Below, one piece after another: positions 17,648-23,743 of a stretch of DNA of 46,080 nucleotides; within the stretch, counting starts at the first letter, position 1; each line of letters opens with the position of its first letter. The translations under genes were made by a program, and so were the position numbers. The notes beneath the pieces were generated by a model. The model ran no database searches. It was not told the DNA's origin and saw only the letters and a program-made list of their open reading frames with translations. Source of the DNA: a virus. The stretch spans positions 1 through 46,080 of the IMG/VR virus record IMGVR_UViG_3300050821_001085; one strand, 5' to 3'.

Positions 17648-17980
17648 ATGCCGCGTAGAAGAAAAAACTACCAGACCACTGTTTGGAACGCGGGAACGGC
17701 GGTGAACGTCTTTGCAATCCCGGCTCTAACTTTCGTCTTTCTCGCGGGCGGTTTTTACTTCGTCAATAAATACAAATTTGAAGTGTATGATGCGGCTGCG
17801 GCCGATGTTATGTCGATCAAATTGCACAACGCCGGCCAGGATGAGCAGGTCAAGGAAATCCAAGCGTTGCTGACGCGCATTTCCAGCCAGGTTGACGCGC
17901 TGCGCAATAATACGCCGGTATCGGGTCCGGGTTCTGGCGGCGGTGCTGCGGTCGGGGGCAGCACGCGGCAGGGGCCGTGA
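17648..17980 (+). CDS. membrane-anchored coiled protein, possible inner-membrane spanin
   Basis: About 110 aa from the ATG at 17648; an in-frame TTG at 17621 would add nine residues. A basic start (PRRRKNYQ) precedes one membrane segment (about residues 19-38, NVFAIPALTFVFLAGGFYFV), then a helical region (VKEIQALLTRISSQVDALRNN) and a Gly/Ser-rich end. The N-in membrane anchor plus periplasmic helix fits i-spanins such as Rz, and the location after endolysin and holin agrees, but no lipoprotein partner was found. Confidence 0.6.
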   Translation: MPRRRKNYQTTVWNAGTAVNVFAIPALTFVFLAGGFYFVNKYKFEVYDAAAADVMSIKLHNAGQDEQVKEIQALLTRISSQVDALRNNTPVSGPGSGGGAAVGGSTRQGP

Positions 17981-17981
17981 T

Positions 17982-18407
17982 GTGGGTGATTGGGCGCCAT
18001 TCGTTGCAATCTTGGCAGTTCTTACTGCTATTGCTTCATTGGCGATGAATTTCATCAACAATAGTGCCACCAAACTTGATGCTATCCGCAGCGACATGCT
18101 TTCAATCAGGGAGCACAACGAATTCAAACTAGGGCTTGAATCCAGACTTCTTGCCTTAGACGGCCTAGTAAACAAAAAAGCCCCGACTGCTCGCGTCAAG
18201 GAATACAAAAAAGACCTATTGCGCGAACTAAAATTACTGCGCAGTCAAGTGAATGAAAAACCATCTGTGGGTGAATTGAAGGGGTCGGCAGACGCTTTGA
18301 AGGAGCAGTTGCTTGCTCTTGAACGGCGCATTCAGGAAAGTGCACAGGCGGCGGCCTACCAGCGAACGACGACGGCATCGGCTTTGGCTGACACACATGG
18401 CAAGTAG
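17982..18407 (+). CDS. membrane-anchored coiled-coil protein
   Basis: About 141 aa from the GTG at 17982, 2 nt after the previous stop. One membrane helix (about residues 5-25, APFVAILAVLTAIASLAMNF) is followed by a long charged coiled coil (RSDMLSIREHNEFKLGLESRLLALDGLV...LKEQLLALERRIQESAQ). An ATG at 17892 in the same frame would add 30 basic residues inside the upstream gene, which looks less likely. It shares architecture with the upstream gene; the pair may act together at the envelope. Function unknown. Confidence 0.6.
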   Translation: MGDWAPFVAILAVLTAIASLAMNFINNSATKLDAIRSDMLSIREHNEFKLGLESRLLALDGLVNKKAPTARVKEYKKDLLRELKLLRSQVNEKPSVGELKGSADALKEQLLALERRIQESAQAAAYQRTTTASALADTHGK

Positions 18408-18409
18408 CT

Positions 18410-18577
18410 GTGCCCTCCCTCCACCTTCCCGCCAACGGCAAGTGCCCCAAATGCGGGGCCATAATCCCAATCGCTAGGATCGAGCCACACCCGATCAAAC
18501 CGATCGCTTACCACTACTACGATTGCGCCAAGTGCGGTCAGGTGCTGGTCAGGGTGTATGATCTCAAACCGGATTAA
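18410..18577 (+). CDS. 55-aa zinc-ribbon protein
   Basis: From the GTG at 18410. Two CxxC knuckles, CPKC (residues 12-15) and CAKC (39-42), spaced 23 residues apart, define a zinc ribbon. It is the last plus-strand gene of this block, and its stop interleaves with the stop of the convergent minus-strand gene (18574-18577). It may bind nucleic acid or a host protein. Confidence 0.6.
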   Translation: MPSLHLPANGKCPKCGAIIPIARIEPHPIKPIAYHYYDCAKCGQVLVRVYDLKPD

Positions 18578-18861
18578 TTTTGCCGTTGCCGTCTGGCCGT
18601 AAGACCTTCCTTCTCGCGCGTCAGGTAGTCGACCATGTTGACCCACGCCTGGATGTCGGCTCCTACCAGCCGCGGCGTGCCTCGTAATCGCACGTTGGCT
18701 TCGATGATGCAATTTATTTGCTGTGTCATTACATAGGCGATGTCCTGATCCTCTGCGGCCTTGGCTGCGGCGGCCACGGTAGTCTTACCCACGCTAGCCA
18801 GCTCGGCTTCGAGTGCCACTGTAATGTCACGGCGATTGTCCTGTCCGTCTGCGTTGCTCAT
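18574..18861 (-). CDS. 95-aa hypothetical early protein
   Basis: The start at 18861 was chosen because GGAG lies 6 nt upstream. The product is helical and mixed-charge (MSNADGQDNRRDITVALEAELASVGKTTVAAAAKAAEDQDIAYV), without membrane segments. It is the promoter-distal end of the minus-strand block and meets the plus-strand zinc-ribbon gene tail to tail with overlapping stops. Not recognised. Confidence 0.65.
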   Translation of the reverse strand: MSNADGQDNRRDITVALEAELASVGKTTVAAAAKAAEDQDIAYVMTQQINCIIEANVRLRGTPRLVGADIQAWVNMVDYLTREKEGLTARRQRQN

Positions 18862-18875
18862 TCCCAGCTCCTTCG

Positions 18876-18895
18876 TGTTAACTTGTCTACTGTCG
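18876..18895 (-). repeat. 20-bp leader motif, copy 1
   Basis: TGTTAACTTGTCTACTGTCG (plus strand) matches the copy at 23487-23506 at 18 of 20 positions. Both copies lie on the minus strand immediately upstream of the ribosome-binding site of a minus-strand gene. A shared regulator site or mRNA leader element is possible. Confidence 0.6.
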
Positions 18896-19030
18896 GCGTT
18901 CAATGAGATAGCTTCCGAAATAAGAAGCGATTGCGAGACCTAGCCAGAAAATTTTGCCACTATAGGCAAAACCGCACACCCCGGCACCGACAAAATATCC
19001 CGCAAGCATTAACCTGAGTTCGTATTTCAT
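18887..19030 (-). CDS. 47-aa two-helix membrane protein
   Basis: Begins MKYELRLML, with two short hydrophobic segments (AGYFVGAGVCGFAY and IFWLGLAIASYFGSYLI) and ends E-R-R-Q. The start at 19030 was preferred over longer upstream frames because those overlap the neighbouring small gene. Only a weak ribosome site (GTCGGA) is present. Function unknown. Confidence 0.55.
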   Translation of the reverse strand: MKYELRLMLAGYFVGAGVCGFAYSGKIFWLGLAIASYFGSYLIERRQ

Positions 19031-19046
19031 TCCGACATACTCTTGT

Positions 19047-19172
19047 TTAATGCGCCAAATCGGGATGGTTTTTCTTGATCGCATCCTGGAATCTTTGCGC
19101 GGCTGCAATGGCGCCCGTTTCAGTTAGCATTGGCGGTGCAGTTATCCTTCGGTCTTTCCAGACTATTCCCAT
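19047..19172 (-). CDS. 41-aa hypothetical protein
   Basis: A good GGAGAAGGG site precedes the ATG at 19172. The product (MGIVWKDRRITAPPMLTETG...RFQDAIKKNHPDLAH) is basic and partly helical. It fits exactly between its neighbours. Not recognised. Confidence 0.5.
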   Translation of the reverse strand: MGIVWKDRRITAPPMLTETGAIAAAQRFQDAIKKNHPDLAH

Positions 19173-19211
19173 GATCCCTTCTCCATGCTGTTCGGCGGTT
19201 AGCGCCTGATT

Positions 19212-19424
19212 TCAAAACATCCGAACCCATTGCTGCTCGCGGACCTCGAAAGTCTGTCCCGTCGATCCTCGGCACAAGTAGCCGTCTGGCAACCCCGTAG
19301 CGGACATTCGCGGTGGCCAGTCCGGCTCGCCGGCTCGCTTGTGCCGTTCCCAGGCTTCGTCGATAAGCTGCTTGCCGCGCTCGTCGAGATCACTGGCGAC
19401 TTCTTCGGTTATCTTGCTTGCCAT
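19212..19424 (-). CDS. 70-aa hypothetical protein
   Basis: A perfect AGGAGG lies 6 nt before the ATG at 19424, so the start is secure. The N-terminal half is a charged helix (ITEEVASDLDERGKQLIDEAWERHKRAG); the C-terminal half (PDGYLCRGSTGQTFEVREQQWVRMF) is strand-like. No membrane segment. Function unknown. Confidence 0.65.
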   Translation of the reverse strand: MASKITEEVASDLDERGKQLIDEAWERHKRAGEPDWPPRMSATGLPDGYLCRGSTGQTFEVREQQWVRMF

Positions 19425-19433
19425 TGTGGCCTC

Positions 19434-19775
19434 CTATGAAGTTGACGACATTCGTCCTGATAGTGCCTGTTTTGTCGGTAAAAACCCGCCTCGGCGACCG
19501 AAGCGAGTGACGGCTACCTCAGTAGATCGCGACCCGGCCGGAACGGTGCCATCGCGCTTACAAGCCTGCACACGAACGCGCTCACCGCCGATGCAGACGA
19601 ACTGGATTCGTACATACCTTTGACGGCCGCGAAACCGGCGTTCGTCCCGTCGCCATATTTGTCCTTCGCCAAGTTCAAGGGCGCGAGCTAGAGTGGCGAC
19701 CTGATTCAATGTGAGATTGAGAGGGACGGGGCTGTCAGTCCGATTGGCTGGGTTACGCATATATTTTTGCGTCAT
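19434..19775 (-). CDS. 113-aa basic hypothetical protein
   Basis: The ATG overlaps the upstream stop (ATGA) and has GGAG 7 nt upstream. It is Arg-rich (RRDERRFRGRQRYVRIQF) with beta-like segments, suggesting nucleic-acid contact. Residues 18-38 (NLTLNQVATLARALELGEG) could form a helix-turn-helix-like unit, but the match is weak. Function unknown. Confidence 0.6.
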   Translation of the reverse strand: MTQKYMRNPANRTDSPVPLNLTLNQVATLARALELGEGQIWRRDERRFRGRQRYVRIQFVCIGGERVRVQACKRDGTVPAGSRSTEVAVTRFGRRGGFLPTKQALSGRMSSTS

Positions 19776-19927
19776 TGTCTTTCTCCATCAAATTCATCTT
19801 CCCACTCGCAGACGCGGCGCTCGGCAACCTGCGGGCTAAGCCCAAGTCCTTCAAGGCGAGCGATGGCGTCTATATAGCTCAATTGCTTTGCCTTAAACTC
19901 TCGCTCGACCGCATCTTCGCTATCCAT
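19772..19927 (-). CDS. 51-aa acidic helical protein
   Basis: From the ATG at 19927, with a GGGAG-type site just upstream. The product (DSEDAVEREFKAKQLSYIDAIARLEGLGLSPQVAERRVCEWEDEF) is helical, with a pattern (A-I-x-x-L-x-x-L-G-L-S-P-x-x-A) seen in short phage proteins of unknown role. Its stop overlaps the next start and its 5' end overlaps the upstream gene by 8 nt. Confidence 0.6.
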   Translation of the reverse strand: MDSEDAVEREFKAKQLSYIDAIARLEGLGLSPQVAERRVCEWEDEFDGERQ

Positions 19928-20174
19928 AGGATTCTCCCGACTGACCCCGTGTATGCCGGTATTTGTTTTCGGTGTCCTTTAGCTTCTCTTGGAGCACTCG
20001 GTGTTCATGGCGAAAGACGGCCTTTTCCAGTACGCTGCCTTGAGGCCACCTGACGCGCGGCGCTGGATCAAGCGTGTATGCGTGAGTGGCAATCAAGGCG
20101 TCCGCTTCGGCCAAATCACGCTCTAGGCGTTCGATGTGGGCGCGGATTCCGTCAAGGGCTTGCATCACGAGCAT
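19920..20174 (-). CDS. 84-aa helical hypothetical protein
   Basis: GGAGCGCAG directly precedes the ATG at 20174. The N-terminal helix (LDGIRAHIERLERDLAEADALIATHAYTL) and C-terminal helix (EKAVFRHEHRVLQEKLKDTENKYR) suggest a small coiled protein. It overlaps both neighbours by a few bases, as is typical for this block. Confidence 0.6.
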   Translation of the reverse strand: MLVMQALDGIRAHIERLERDLAEADALIATHAYTLDPAPRVRWPQGSVLEKAVFRHEHRVLQEKLKDTENKYRHTRGQSGESYG

Positions 20175-20344
20175 CTGCGCTCCATCACGTCAAACATATC
20201 GGTCATGCCCTGCATGTAGGCGCTCGCCAAAATCTCCCGCAATGGCCTGTCCCCATAGTGCATGTACCGGAATAGAAATTCAGTGCGGCGCTTGGCAACG
20301 TCGATCATGGCGGTCGGTACTTCAACGTCGCGAGATTCTTGCAT
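20165..20344 (-). CDS. 59-aa hypothetical protein
   Basis: TAGGAGATTGAA precedes the ATG at 20344, a good ribosome site. The product (ESRDVEVPTAMIDVAKRRTEFLFRYMHYGDRPLREILASAYMQGM) is helical and basic. It overlaps the downstream gene by 10 nt. Not recognised. Confidence 0.6.
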   Translation of the reverse strand: MQESRDVEVPTAMIDVAKRRTEFLFRYMHYGDRPLREILASAYMQGMTDMFDVMERRCS

Positions 20345-20377
20345 TTCAATCTCCTACATTCGGCGACTAACGACGCA

Positions 20378-20626
20378 TCAGCCGTCGCAGATGTTTGGTT
20401 CGGCGCGAGCGGACTTGAAGTCCGCGAGAGAGGCGCAGTCAATCTCGACCTTGCCGATGTTCTCACCCTTCATGGCCTTGGCCATCGCCTCGTCGCGCGT
20501 CTTGGCGTGTACGATGCAAGTGGCGCCAACAAATTGAGCGCGACCAGTAACGATCCACTCAACATTCTGTGGCTCTTTTTTCTTCGCCATAGCCTTCAAT
20601 TGCCTCCGCGTTGTTCGGTAGCCCAT
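20378..20626 (-). CDS. 82-aa basic hypothetical protein
   Basis: The start at 20626 is chosen because it overlaps the upstream stop (TGATG) with AGAAGG 7 nt before. An internal ATG at 20590 (MAKKKEPQNVEW) is an alternative. The core (EWIVTGRAQFVGATCIVHAKTRDEAMAKAMKGENIGKVEIDCASLADF) looks like an alternating strand-helix small domain. Function unknown. Confidence 0.6.
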   Translation of the reverse strand: MGYRTTRRQLKAMAKKKEPQNVEWIVTGRAQFVGATCIVHAKTRDEAMAKAMKGENIGKVEIDCASLADFKSARAEPNICDG

Positions 20627-20718
20627 CACGCCACCTTCTCGCTGCTCTTTTCCATCCGCATCCGCTGCACGGTATGGGTGTTCTCCCGGCTGGCGCGGCT
20701 GTAGTCCATTGCGGTCAT
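20626..20718 (-). CDS. 30-aa coupled micro-ORF
   Basis: Its ATG at 20718 overlaps the methyltransferase stop (ATGA) and its own stop overlaps the next start (TGATG). The product (TAMDYSRASRENTHTVQRMRMEKSSEKVA) is basic and probably unstructured. Support comes only from the coupling geometry. Confidence 0.4.
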   Translation of the reverse strand: MTAMDYSRASRENTHTVQRMRMEKSSEKVA

Positions 20719-21548
20719 CTGCGTTTCGATAATTCTTGGATGCTGATATTACGCGGATCGCGGAAGCCGGGGGCGCGTTTGAAAACTAGAACGTCCTCGA
20801 CCGATATGCCGCCTCCACGCTGTTTATTGAATCTCGACCACAAAGATGGCGGTGGTTCCCACCCGTGCCTATCCGTCAAAATCCATCCTACGGATTGAGC
20901 CATGAGAATGGTATCGAGATCGAGCCGCATTTCGACGCCGAGCCGCGTCCAGTTCTTTGTGACTACGATCATGCGATTGCAGACCGATTTCAGGTGGTCA
21001 TACACCGCCGTCATTTGCTGACGATATTTCAAGATGGCATCGACGCCACCGGGGTTGCCTATAAAATCGGGATGATCGCAGGCATAGCTATCGCGAAAGC
21101 CGACAACAGGGCCGCGTTTTGCATCGTTGTGGGCGGCTGGCTTCATCCGATCTGCCTTCGGATAGTAGGGTGGCGAAAAGATGCATGTCGAACAGGCCCA
21201 AGAGATTTTTGTCGCTGGCACGGCCGACACGACGCAGCCCCATCGGGAAAGCGGGGCGGTAAACTTTATCATCGCGTGGTCGATGTCGTTCAAAAACATA
21301 TGCCGCCCGGTTTCCCACGCCAGCGTTCCAACTCCGCACATCGGATCGCCGATATTCGACGTGGCTGCAAGGTCGGCGAGCGCCGTAGCGAGGCCGGGGG
21401 CGAACTTGGCGCGATGATTCGCGCTGCCAGGGATTTCGATGGCGTTCGATGGATTGACGTGTAAATCGACCACATGACGCTGCAAGGCTTCTGGAATGGC
21501 CTCGTATTCGTTAGGCACCCGCAAATGCTTTGGAACCGGGGAAGTCAC
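20715..21548 (-). CDS. DNA methyltransferase, SPPY type (probable N4-cytosine)
   Basis: 277 aa from the GTG at 21548, which has GGGAG upstream and overlaps the previous stop (GTGA). Motif X-like ANHRAKFAPGL (residues 43-53) precedes motif I DPMCGVGTLAWE (68-79), and the catalytic motif IV is FSPPYY (124-129). The order X-I-IV and the Ser-Pro-Pro-Tyr motif point to an m4C-type DNA methyltransferase, although Ser/Asp/Asn variants overlap in specificity. No cognate nuclease is adjacent, so it is probably an orphan protecting phage DNA or altering regulation. Confidence 0.8.
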   Translation of the reverse strand: MTSPVPKHLRVPNEYEAIPEALQRHVVDLHVNPSNAIEIPGSANHRAKFAPGLATALADLAATSNIGDPMCGVGTLAWETGRHMFLNDIDHAMIKFTAPLSRWGCVVSAVPATKISWACSTCIFSPPYYPKADRMKPAAHNDAKRGPVVGFRDSYACDHPDFIGNPGGVDAILKYRQQMTAVYDHLKSVCNRMIVVTKNWTRLGVEMRLDLDTILMAQSVGWILTDRHGWEPPPSLWSRFNKQRGGGISVEDVLVFKRAPGFRDPRNISIQELSKRR

Positions 21549-21748
21549 GATTCCGCTCCCGTGAATTTCCTATACCCCGCCATAAACGCCTCATGATCCG
21601 CCGCTGACCGAAACTTCATGCCTTCCAGCCATTGCCAAGCGCGATAGGCGAGGACTTGCAGTTCGCCGGGCCATTGCGGGCAGGCGGCATCGGCCCATTT
21701 CCGAAATGACGGGGCGTCGGTTGGGATTTTGTCAGGTGCCAGATTCAC
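21545..21748 (-). CDS. 67-aa hypothetical protein
   Basis: From the GTG at 21748 with GGAG 8 nt upstream. The product is helical and Trp-rich (FRKWADAACPQWPGELQVLAYRAWQWLEGM). Its stop overlaps the methyltransferase start, so the two are co-translated; it may be an accessory to that enzyme. Not recognised. Confidence 0.6.
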   Translation of the reverse strand: MNLAPDKIPTDAPSFRKWADAACPQWPGELQVLAYRAWQWLEGMKFRSAADHEAFMAGYRKFTGAES

Positions 21749-21752
21749 GGCC

Positions 21753-21836
21753 TTATCTCCGCGTGCAGTATTCGAGCTTGGCGAAATTCGACACCGGGTC
21801 GGTGCGGTAGGCTTCCATCAATTCATTGAGACGCAT
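21753..21836 (-). CDS. 27-aa micro-ORF resembling an integrase core-binding helix
   Basis: ATG at 21836 with GAGGG about 7 nt upstream. The product (RLNELMEAYRTDPVSNFAKL followed by EYCTRR) has the rhythm of the SAM-like core-binding domain of tyrosine recombinases (L-x-x-x-Y-x-x-x-P-x-x-x-x-L-x-x-x-T-R). It is far too short to be functional as a recombinase. It may be an integrase remnant or coincidence. Confidence 0.4.
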   Translation of the reverse strand: MRLNELMEAYRTDPVSNFAKLEYCTRR

Positions 21837-22014
21837 AACCAGCCCTCACAGTAGCTCGATTTTGTATTCGACCGCGACGCAGGCGCGGTAGCTCTGCCAT
21901 TGCCTCAGCCTTGGCAATGATCTTATCTAACCGTGCCAGTTCGCGCTTTTCCTCCGGCGTCAGATATGCCCGCCAGTCGCGCGCATTGGTTTTTGCCCTG
22001 CGTAAATCGCTCAT
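21823..22014 (-). CDS. 63-aa basic helical protein
   Basis: The start at 22014 (MSDLRRAKTNARDWRAYLTPEEKRELARLDKIIAKAEAM) is preferred over a longer frame from 22119 because the extra N-terminal residues come from the intergenic control region. Only GAGG 14 nt upstream resembles a ribosome site. Highly basic; it could bind nucleic acid. It is the first gene after the 22178-22205 terminator in the minus direction. Confidence 0.55.
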   Translation of the reverse strand: MSDLRRAKTNARDWRAYLTPEEKRELARLDKIIAKAEAMAELPRLRRGRIQNRATVRAGYASQ

Positions 22015-22056
22015 GTGATTAACGTGAACCTCGCTAGAGGATAAGTCAATAGGGGG

Positions 22057-22085
22057 TTGCAAATTATTTTTGGCCGGTATATAAG
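22057..22085 (+). promoter_or_regulatory. sigma70-like promoter on the plus strand inside the minus-strand block
   Basis: TTGCAA (22057-22062), 17 nt, then TATAAG (22080-22085). The -10 box matches the consensus at 5 of 6 positions and the -35 at 4 of 6, with optimal spacing. Transcription would begin near 22092 and run opposite to all neighbouring genes toward the hairpin at 22178-22205. Confidence 0.5.
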
Positions 22086-22091
22086 GGGCGG

Positions 22092-22205
22092 CATTGAACG
22101 TGTGGATAGGACAATCCATCCGACCTAGGAGGACCCCATGACCCCCGGCGGCTAAAGACCGCGAGATTGGAAAAGCAAAGGCGCCACGGGCAACTGCGGC
22201 GCCTT
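22092..22205 (+). ncRNA. candidate about 115-nt antisense-orientation RNA with a 5-codon ORF
   Basis: Between a sigma70-like promoter and a GC-rich hairpin lies a transcript that contains a perfect AGGAGG (22127-22132) 5 nt before ATG (22138), followed after five codons (M-T-P-G-G) by TAA. A small stem, TGGAT/ATCCA (22102-22106 with 22114-22118), lies upstream. Such a short frame cannot be an ordinary gene. The RNA could be a regulatory sRNA, a leader-peptide attenuator or a ribosome-binding decoy. Existence is inferred; no expression evidence. Confidence 0.4.
22178..22205. terminator. bidirectional rho-independent terminator
   Basis: AAGGCGCC (22178-22185) pairs perfectly with GGCGCCTT (22198-22205) over a 12-nt loop. 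On the plus strand it is followed by ATTCTTT; on the minus strand by TTTGCTTTT. It can end both the small plus-strand unit and the minus-strand transcript arriving from 28615. Confidence 0.7.
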
Positions 22206-22229
22206 ATTCTTTGGCCGACATAACCTCAG

Positions 22230-22535
22230 TTAACCGGCATTTGCTGGTCGGATCAGCCCACGCGGTAACTCCCAAGCATCGGCCGGCGTAAGCTGATGCC
22301 GGATATTCCATTCTCTTATCTCCTTCCGATCGCTCAATTCGGCAGGCTCATATCTGCCCTCTGGCAGACGGCGAAATGTGATTATCAGAAAGTGATCGTC
22401 GGCCATCGACGCAAACTCGGAGGGCGCTCCTAGGGGTTCCATCATTCCAATGCGGAAATAATCGCCGACACGCTGCGATCCAACATTAAAGGCTCGCTCA
22501 ATAGCCTTTCGATGAATGTCATAAAATTCTGCCAT
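22230..22535 (-). CDS. 101-aa hypothetical protein
   Basis: GGGAGA 5 nt before the ATG at 22535 fixes the start. The product (AEFYDIHRKAIERAFNVGSQRVGDYFRIG...DHFLIITFRRLPEGRYEPAEL) mixes an N-terminal helix with strands and a polar C-terminus (WELPRGLIRPANAG). It is the last gene before the bidirectional terminator. Not recognised. Confidence 0.65.
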   Translation of the reverse strand: MAEFYDIHRKAIERAFNVGSQRVGDYFRIGMMEPLGAPSEFASMADDHFLIITFRRLPEGRYEPAELSDRKEIREWNIRHQLTPADAWELPRGLIRPANAG

Positions 22536-22536
22536 T

Positions 22537-22698
22537 TCATTCTCCCGACATTGCAGAAGACTGTCGGCGACGGCTTTGATTGATTTTGAGCCACGCGCCC
22601 CTAAAGCTGCGCAGTTTAAAATAGTGCAGTCCCATGATGCGATATTGATAGGGCGTCTTTCCGACCACCCAGCCGCCCCGCTTCGTCCACCTGACCAT
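22537..22698 (-). CDS. 53-aa basic hypothetical protein
   Basis: From the ATG at 22698; its stop lies just upstream of the next start, and the next gene's ribosome site is inside its last codons. It is Arg/Lys/Trp-rich (RWTKRGGWVVGKTPYQYRIMGLHYFKLRSFRGAW), suggesting nucleic-acid or membrane-surface binding. No strong ribosome site of its own. Confidence 0.5.
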   Translation of the reverse strand: MVRWTKRGGWVVGKTPYQYRIMGLHYFKLRSFRGAWLKINQSRRRQSSAMSGE

Positions 22699-22708
22699 TT
22701 TTCCCACG

Positions 22709-22837
22709 CTACCGCCAAAAGATCAGTGCCAAGAAGATGCCGACAGTACCGATGATCATGAGAGATAATCCGCTGACCGCCAAAACGTCGCGGACGGTGA
22801 TTACATGGTCCATTGCAGTTGCCCACATATCTGTCAT
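22709..22837 (-). CDS. 42-aa single-pass membrane protein
   Basis: ATG at 22837 overlaps the upstream stop (TAATG). A membrane helix occupies the C-terminal half (AVSGLSLMIIGTVGIFLALIFW) and ends in Arg. Its coupling to the helical gene upstream supports expression. Function unknown. Confidence 0.55.
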   Translation of the reverse strand: MTDMWATAMDHVITVRDVLAVSGLSLMIIGTVGIFLALIFWR

Positions 22838-23214
22838 TAATCGGGACGCGCACCGCCTGCGAGGCGAAAATAAATCACATCGTCGGCGTGAAGTTCATAG
22901 CTGCGCTCGGGCTGACTACCATAGGTCGCCGCCTGGATTTGGAAGCTATCGGCCGCGCCGCGATGTTCGTTGATTTTGCTAGCGCACTGCGAAAGCCGCG
23001 ATTGGACGGATGGATCAAGAATCACATCCACCCGCTTACCACCAGTCACGTCACTTTCACGAATCTCAACGCCAGCACCTTTCGCCTTTTCAATGGCCTT
23101 CTCTTGCTCTGCCTTCCACCATGCTACGCGCCCCGCATGATAGTCATACTCAGCCGCAGCGGCCTCGCTGATCTGCTTGCCGGTAAATTGGAAGGTATGT
23201 TCAGTGCGCTTCAT
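22837..23214 (-). CDS. 125-aa helical phage protein
   Basis: GGGAGA 6 nt before the ATG at 23214. Residues 12-55 are a charged coiled-coil-like helix (KQISEAAAAEYDYHAGRVAWWKAEQEKAIEKAKGAG); the middle (VDVILDPSVQSRLSQCASKINEHR) is again helical, and the C-terminal 25 residues are strand-like. Soluble, function unknown. Confidence 0.65.
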   Translation of the reverse strand: MKRTEHTFQFTGKQISEAAAAEYDYHAGRVAWWKAEQEKAIEKAKGAGVEIRESDVTGGKRVDVILDPSVQSRLSQCASKINEHRGAADSFQIQAATYGSQPERSYELHADDVIYFRLAGGARPD

Positions 23215-23246
23215 CGAGTTTCTCCCTGTTAATTCCGTAGATGTGC

Positions 23247-23474
23247 CTATTTGCGCGAAGTCTTTTTGACGGCCTCAACGTCGAAAGCGTCGGGGCGCGA
23301 TACAACGTGGGAGAGGCAATAGACCCATGCCTCTTGATCCTCACTTGTCTTGACCCATTCGCCGGCTCGACGGATGGCCGCCTTCTCTGACCCAAATTCC
23401 TGGACCTTGCCGTGCTCTGTGCAGAGCGCATTATTGTCCATCGAGCAAACGATCCAACTCGGCTTAATCGCCAT
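23247..23474 (-). CDS. 75-aa hypothetical protein
   Basis: GGAG 7 nt upstream of the ATG at 23474 selects this start over a longer frame that would include the repeated leader motif (23487-23506). The product (IVCSMDNNALCTEHGKVQEF..KAAIRRAGEWVKTSEDQEAWVYCL) has alternating strands and a helix with three cysteines. Not recognised. Confidence 0.6.
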   Translation of the reverse strand: MAIKPSWIVCSMDNNALCTEHGKVQEFGSEKAAIRRAGEWVKTSEDQEAWVYCLSHVVSRPDAFDVEAVKKTSRK

Positions 23475-23486
23475 CGGGATTCTCCA

Positions 23487-23506
23487 TGTTAACTTGTTGA
23501 CTGTCG
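23487..23506 (-). repeat. 20-bp leader motif, copy 2
   Basis: TGTTAACTTGTTGACTGTCG (plus strand), 18 of 20 identical to 18876-18895. It is placed just before the GGAG of the gene at 23247-23474 and just after the stop of the ribbon-helix-helix gene. The equivalent spacing to the ribosome site in both copies argues for a leader or operator role. Confidence 0.6.
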
Positions 23507-23719
23507 TCACTTGTCGAGTGCGACTGAAATCAGTTCCCGCACCACCGCAGCAAAAGATATTTTTCGCTTCGCCGCTCGCTTGGCTATTTCCTCATGCACT
23601 TCAGGCAGGAAGCGCACCGCAGTCGTCGGCAGCCTGTTGATGTATCCATTGCCGTTTTCATAGAGCTTACCCTTGGCCGTTCTGGACCAGCTTCGGTCGT
23701 AGTGTTCATCGGTAAGCAT
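23507..23719 (-). CDS. ribbon-helix-helix DNA-binding protein
   Basis: 70 aa with GGAGATA upstream of the ATG at 23719. The C-terminal 40 residues (TTAVRFLPEVHEEIAKRAAKRKISFAAVVRELISVAL) fit the Arc/MetJ ribbon-helix-helix fold: a strand with alternating polar residues, then two amphipathic helices separated by a short turn. The N-terminal 30 residues are polar. It probably acts as a dimeric repressor, perhaps on the 20-bp motif directly downstream; that target is a guess. Confidence 0.65.
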   Translation of the reverse strand: MLTDEHYDRSWSRTAKGKLYENGNGYINRLPTTAVRFLPEVHEEIAKRAAKRKISFAAVVRELISVALDK

Positions 23720-23743
23720 TGGCTATCTCCTTGATTTTGGCGG

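Noticed and set aside
22536-22853. single 207-codon minus-strand gene down to 22230
   Set aside because: Three better-supported short frames with their own coupled starts occupy this stretch, and the 22535 start has a strong ribosome site.
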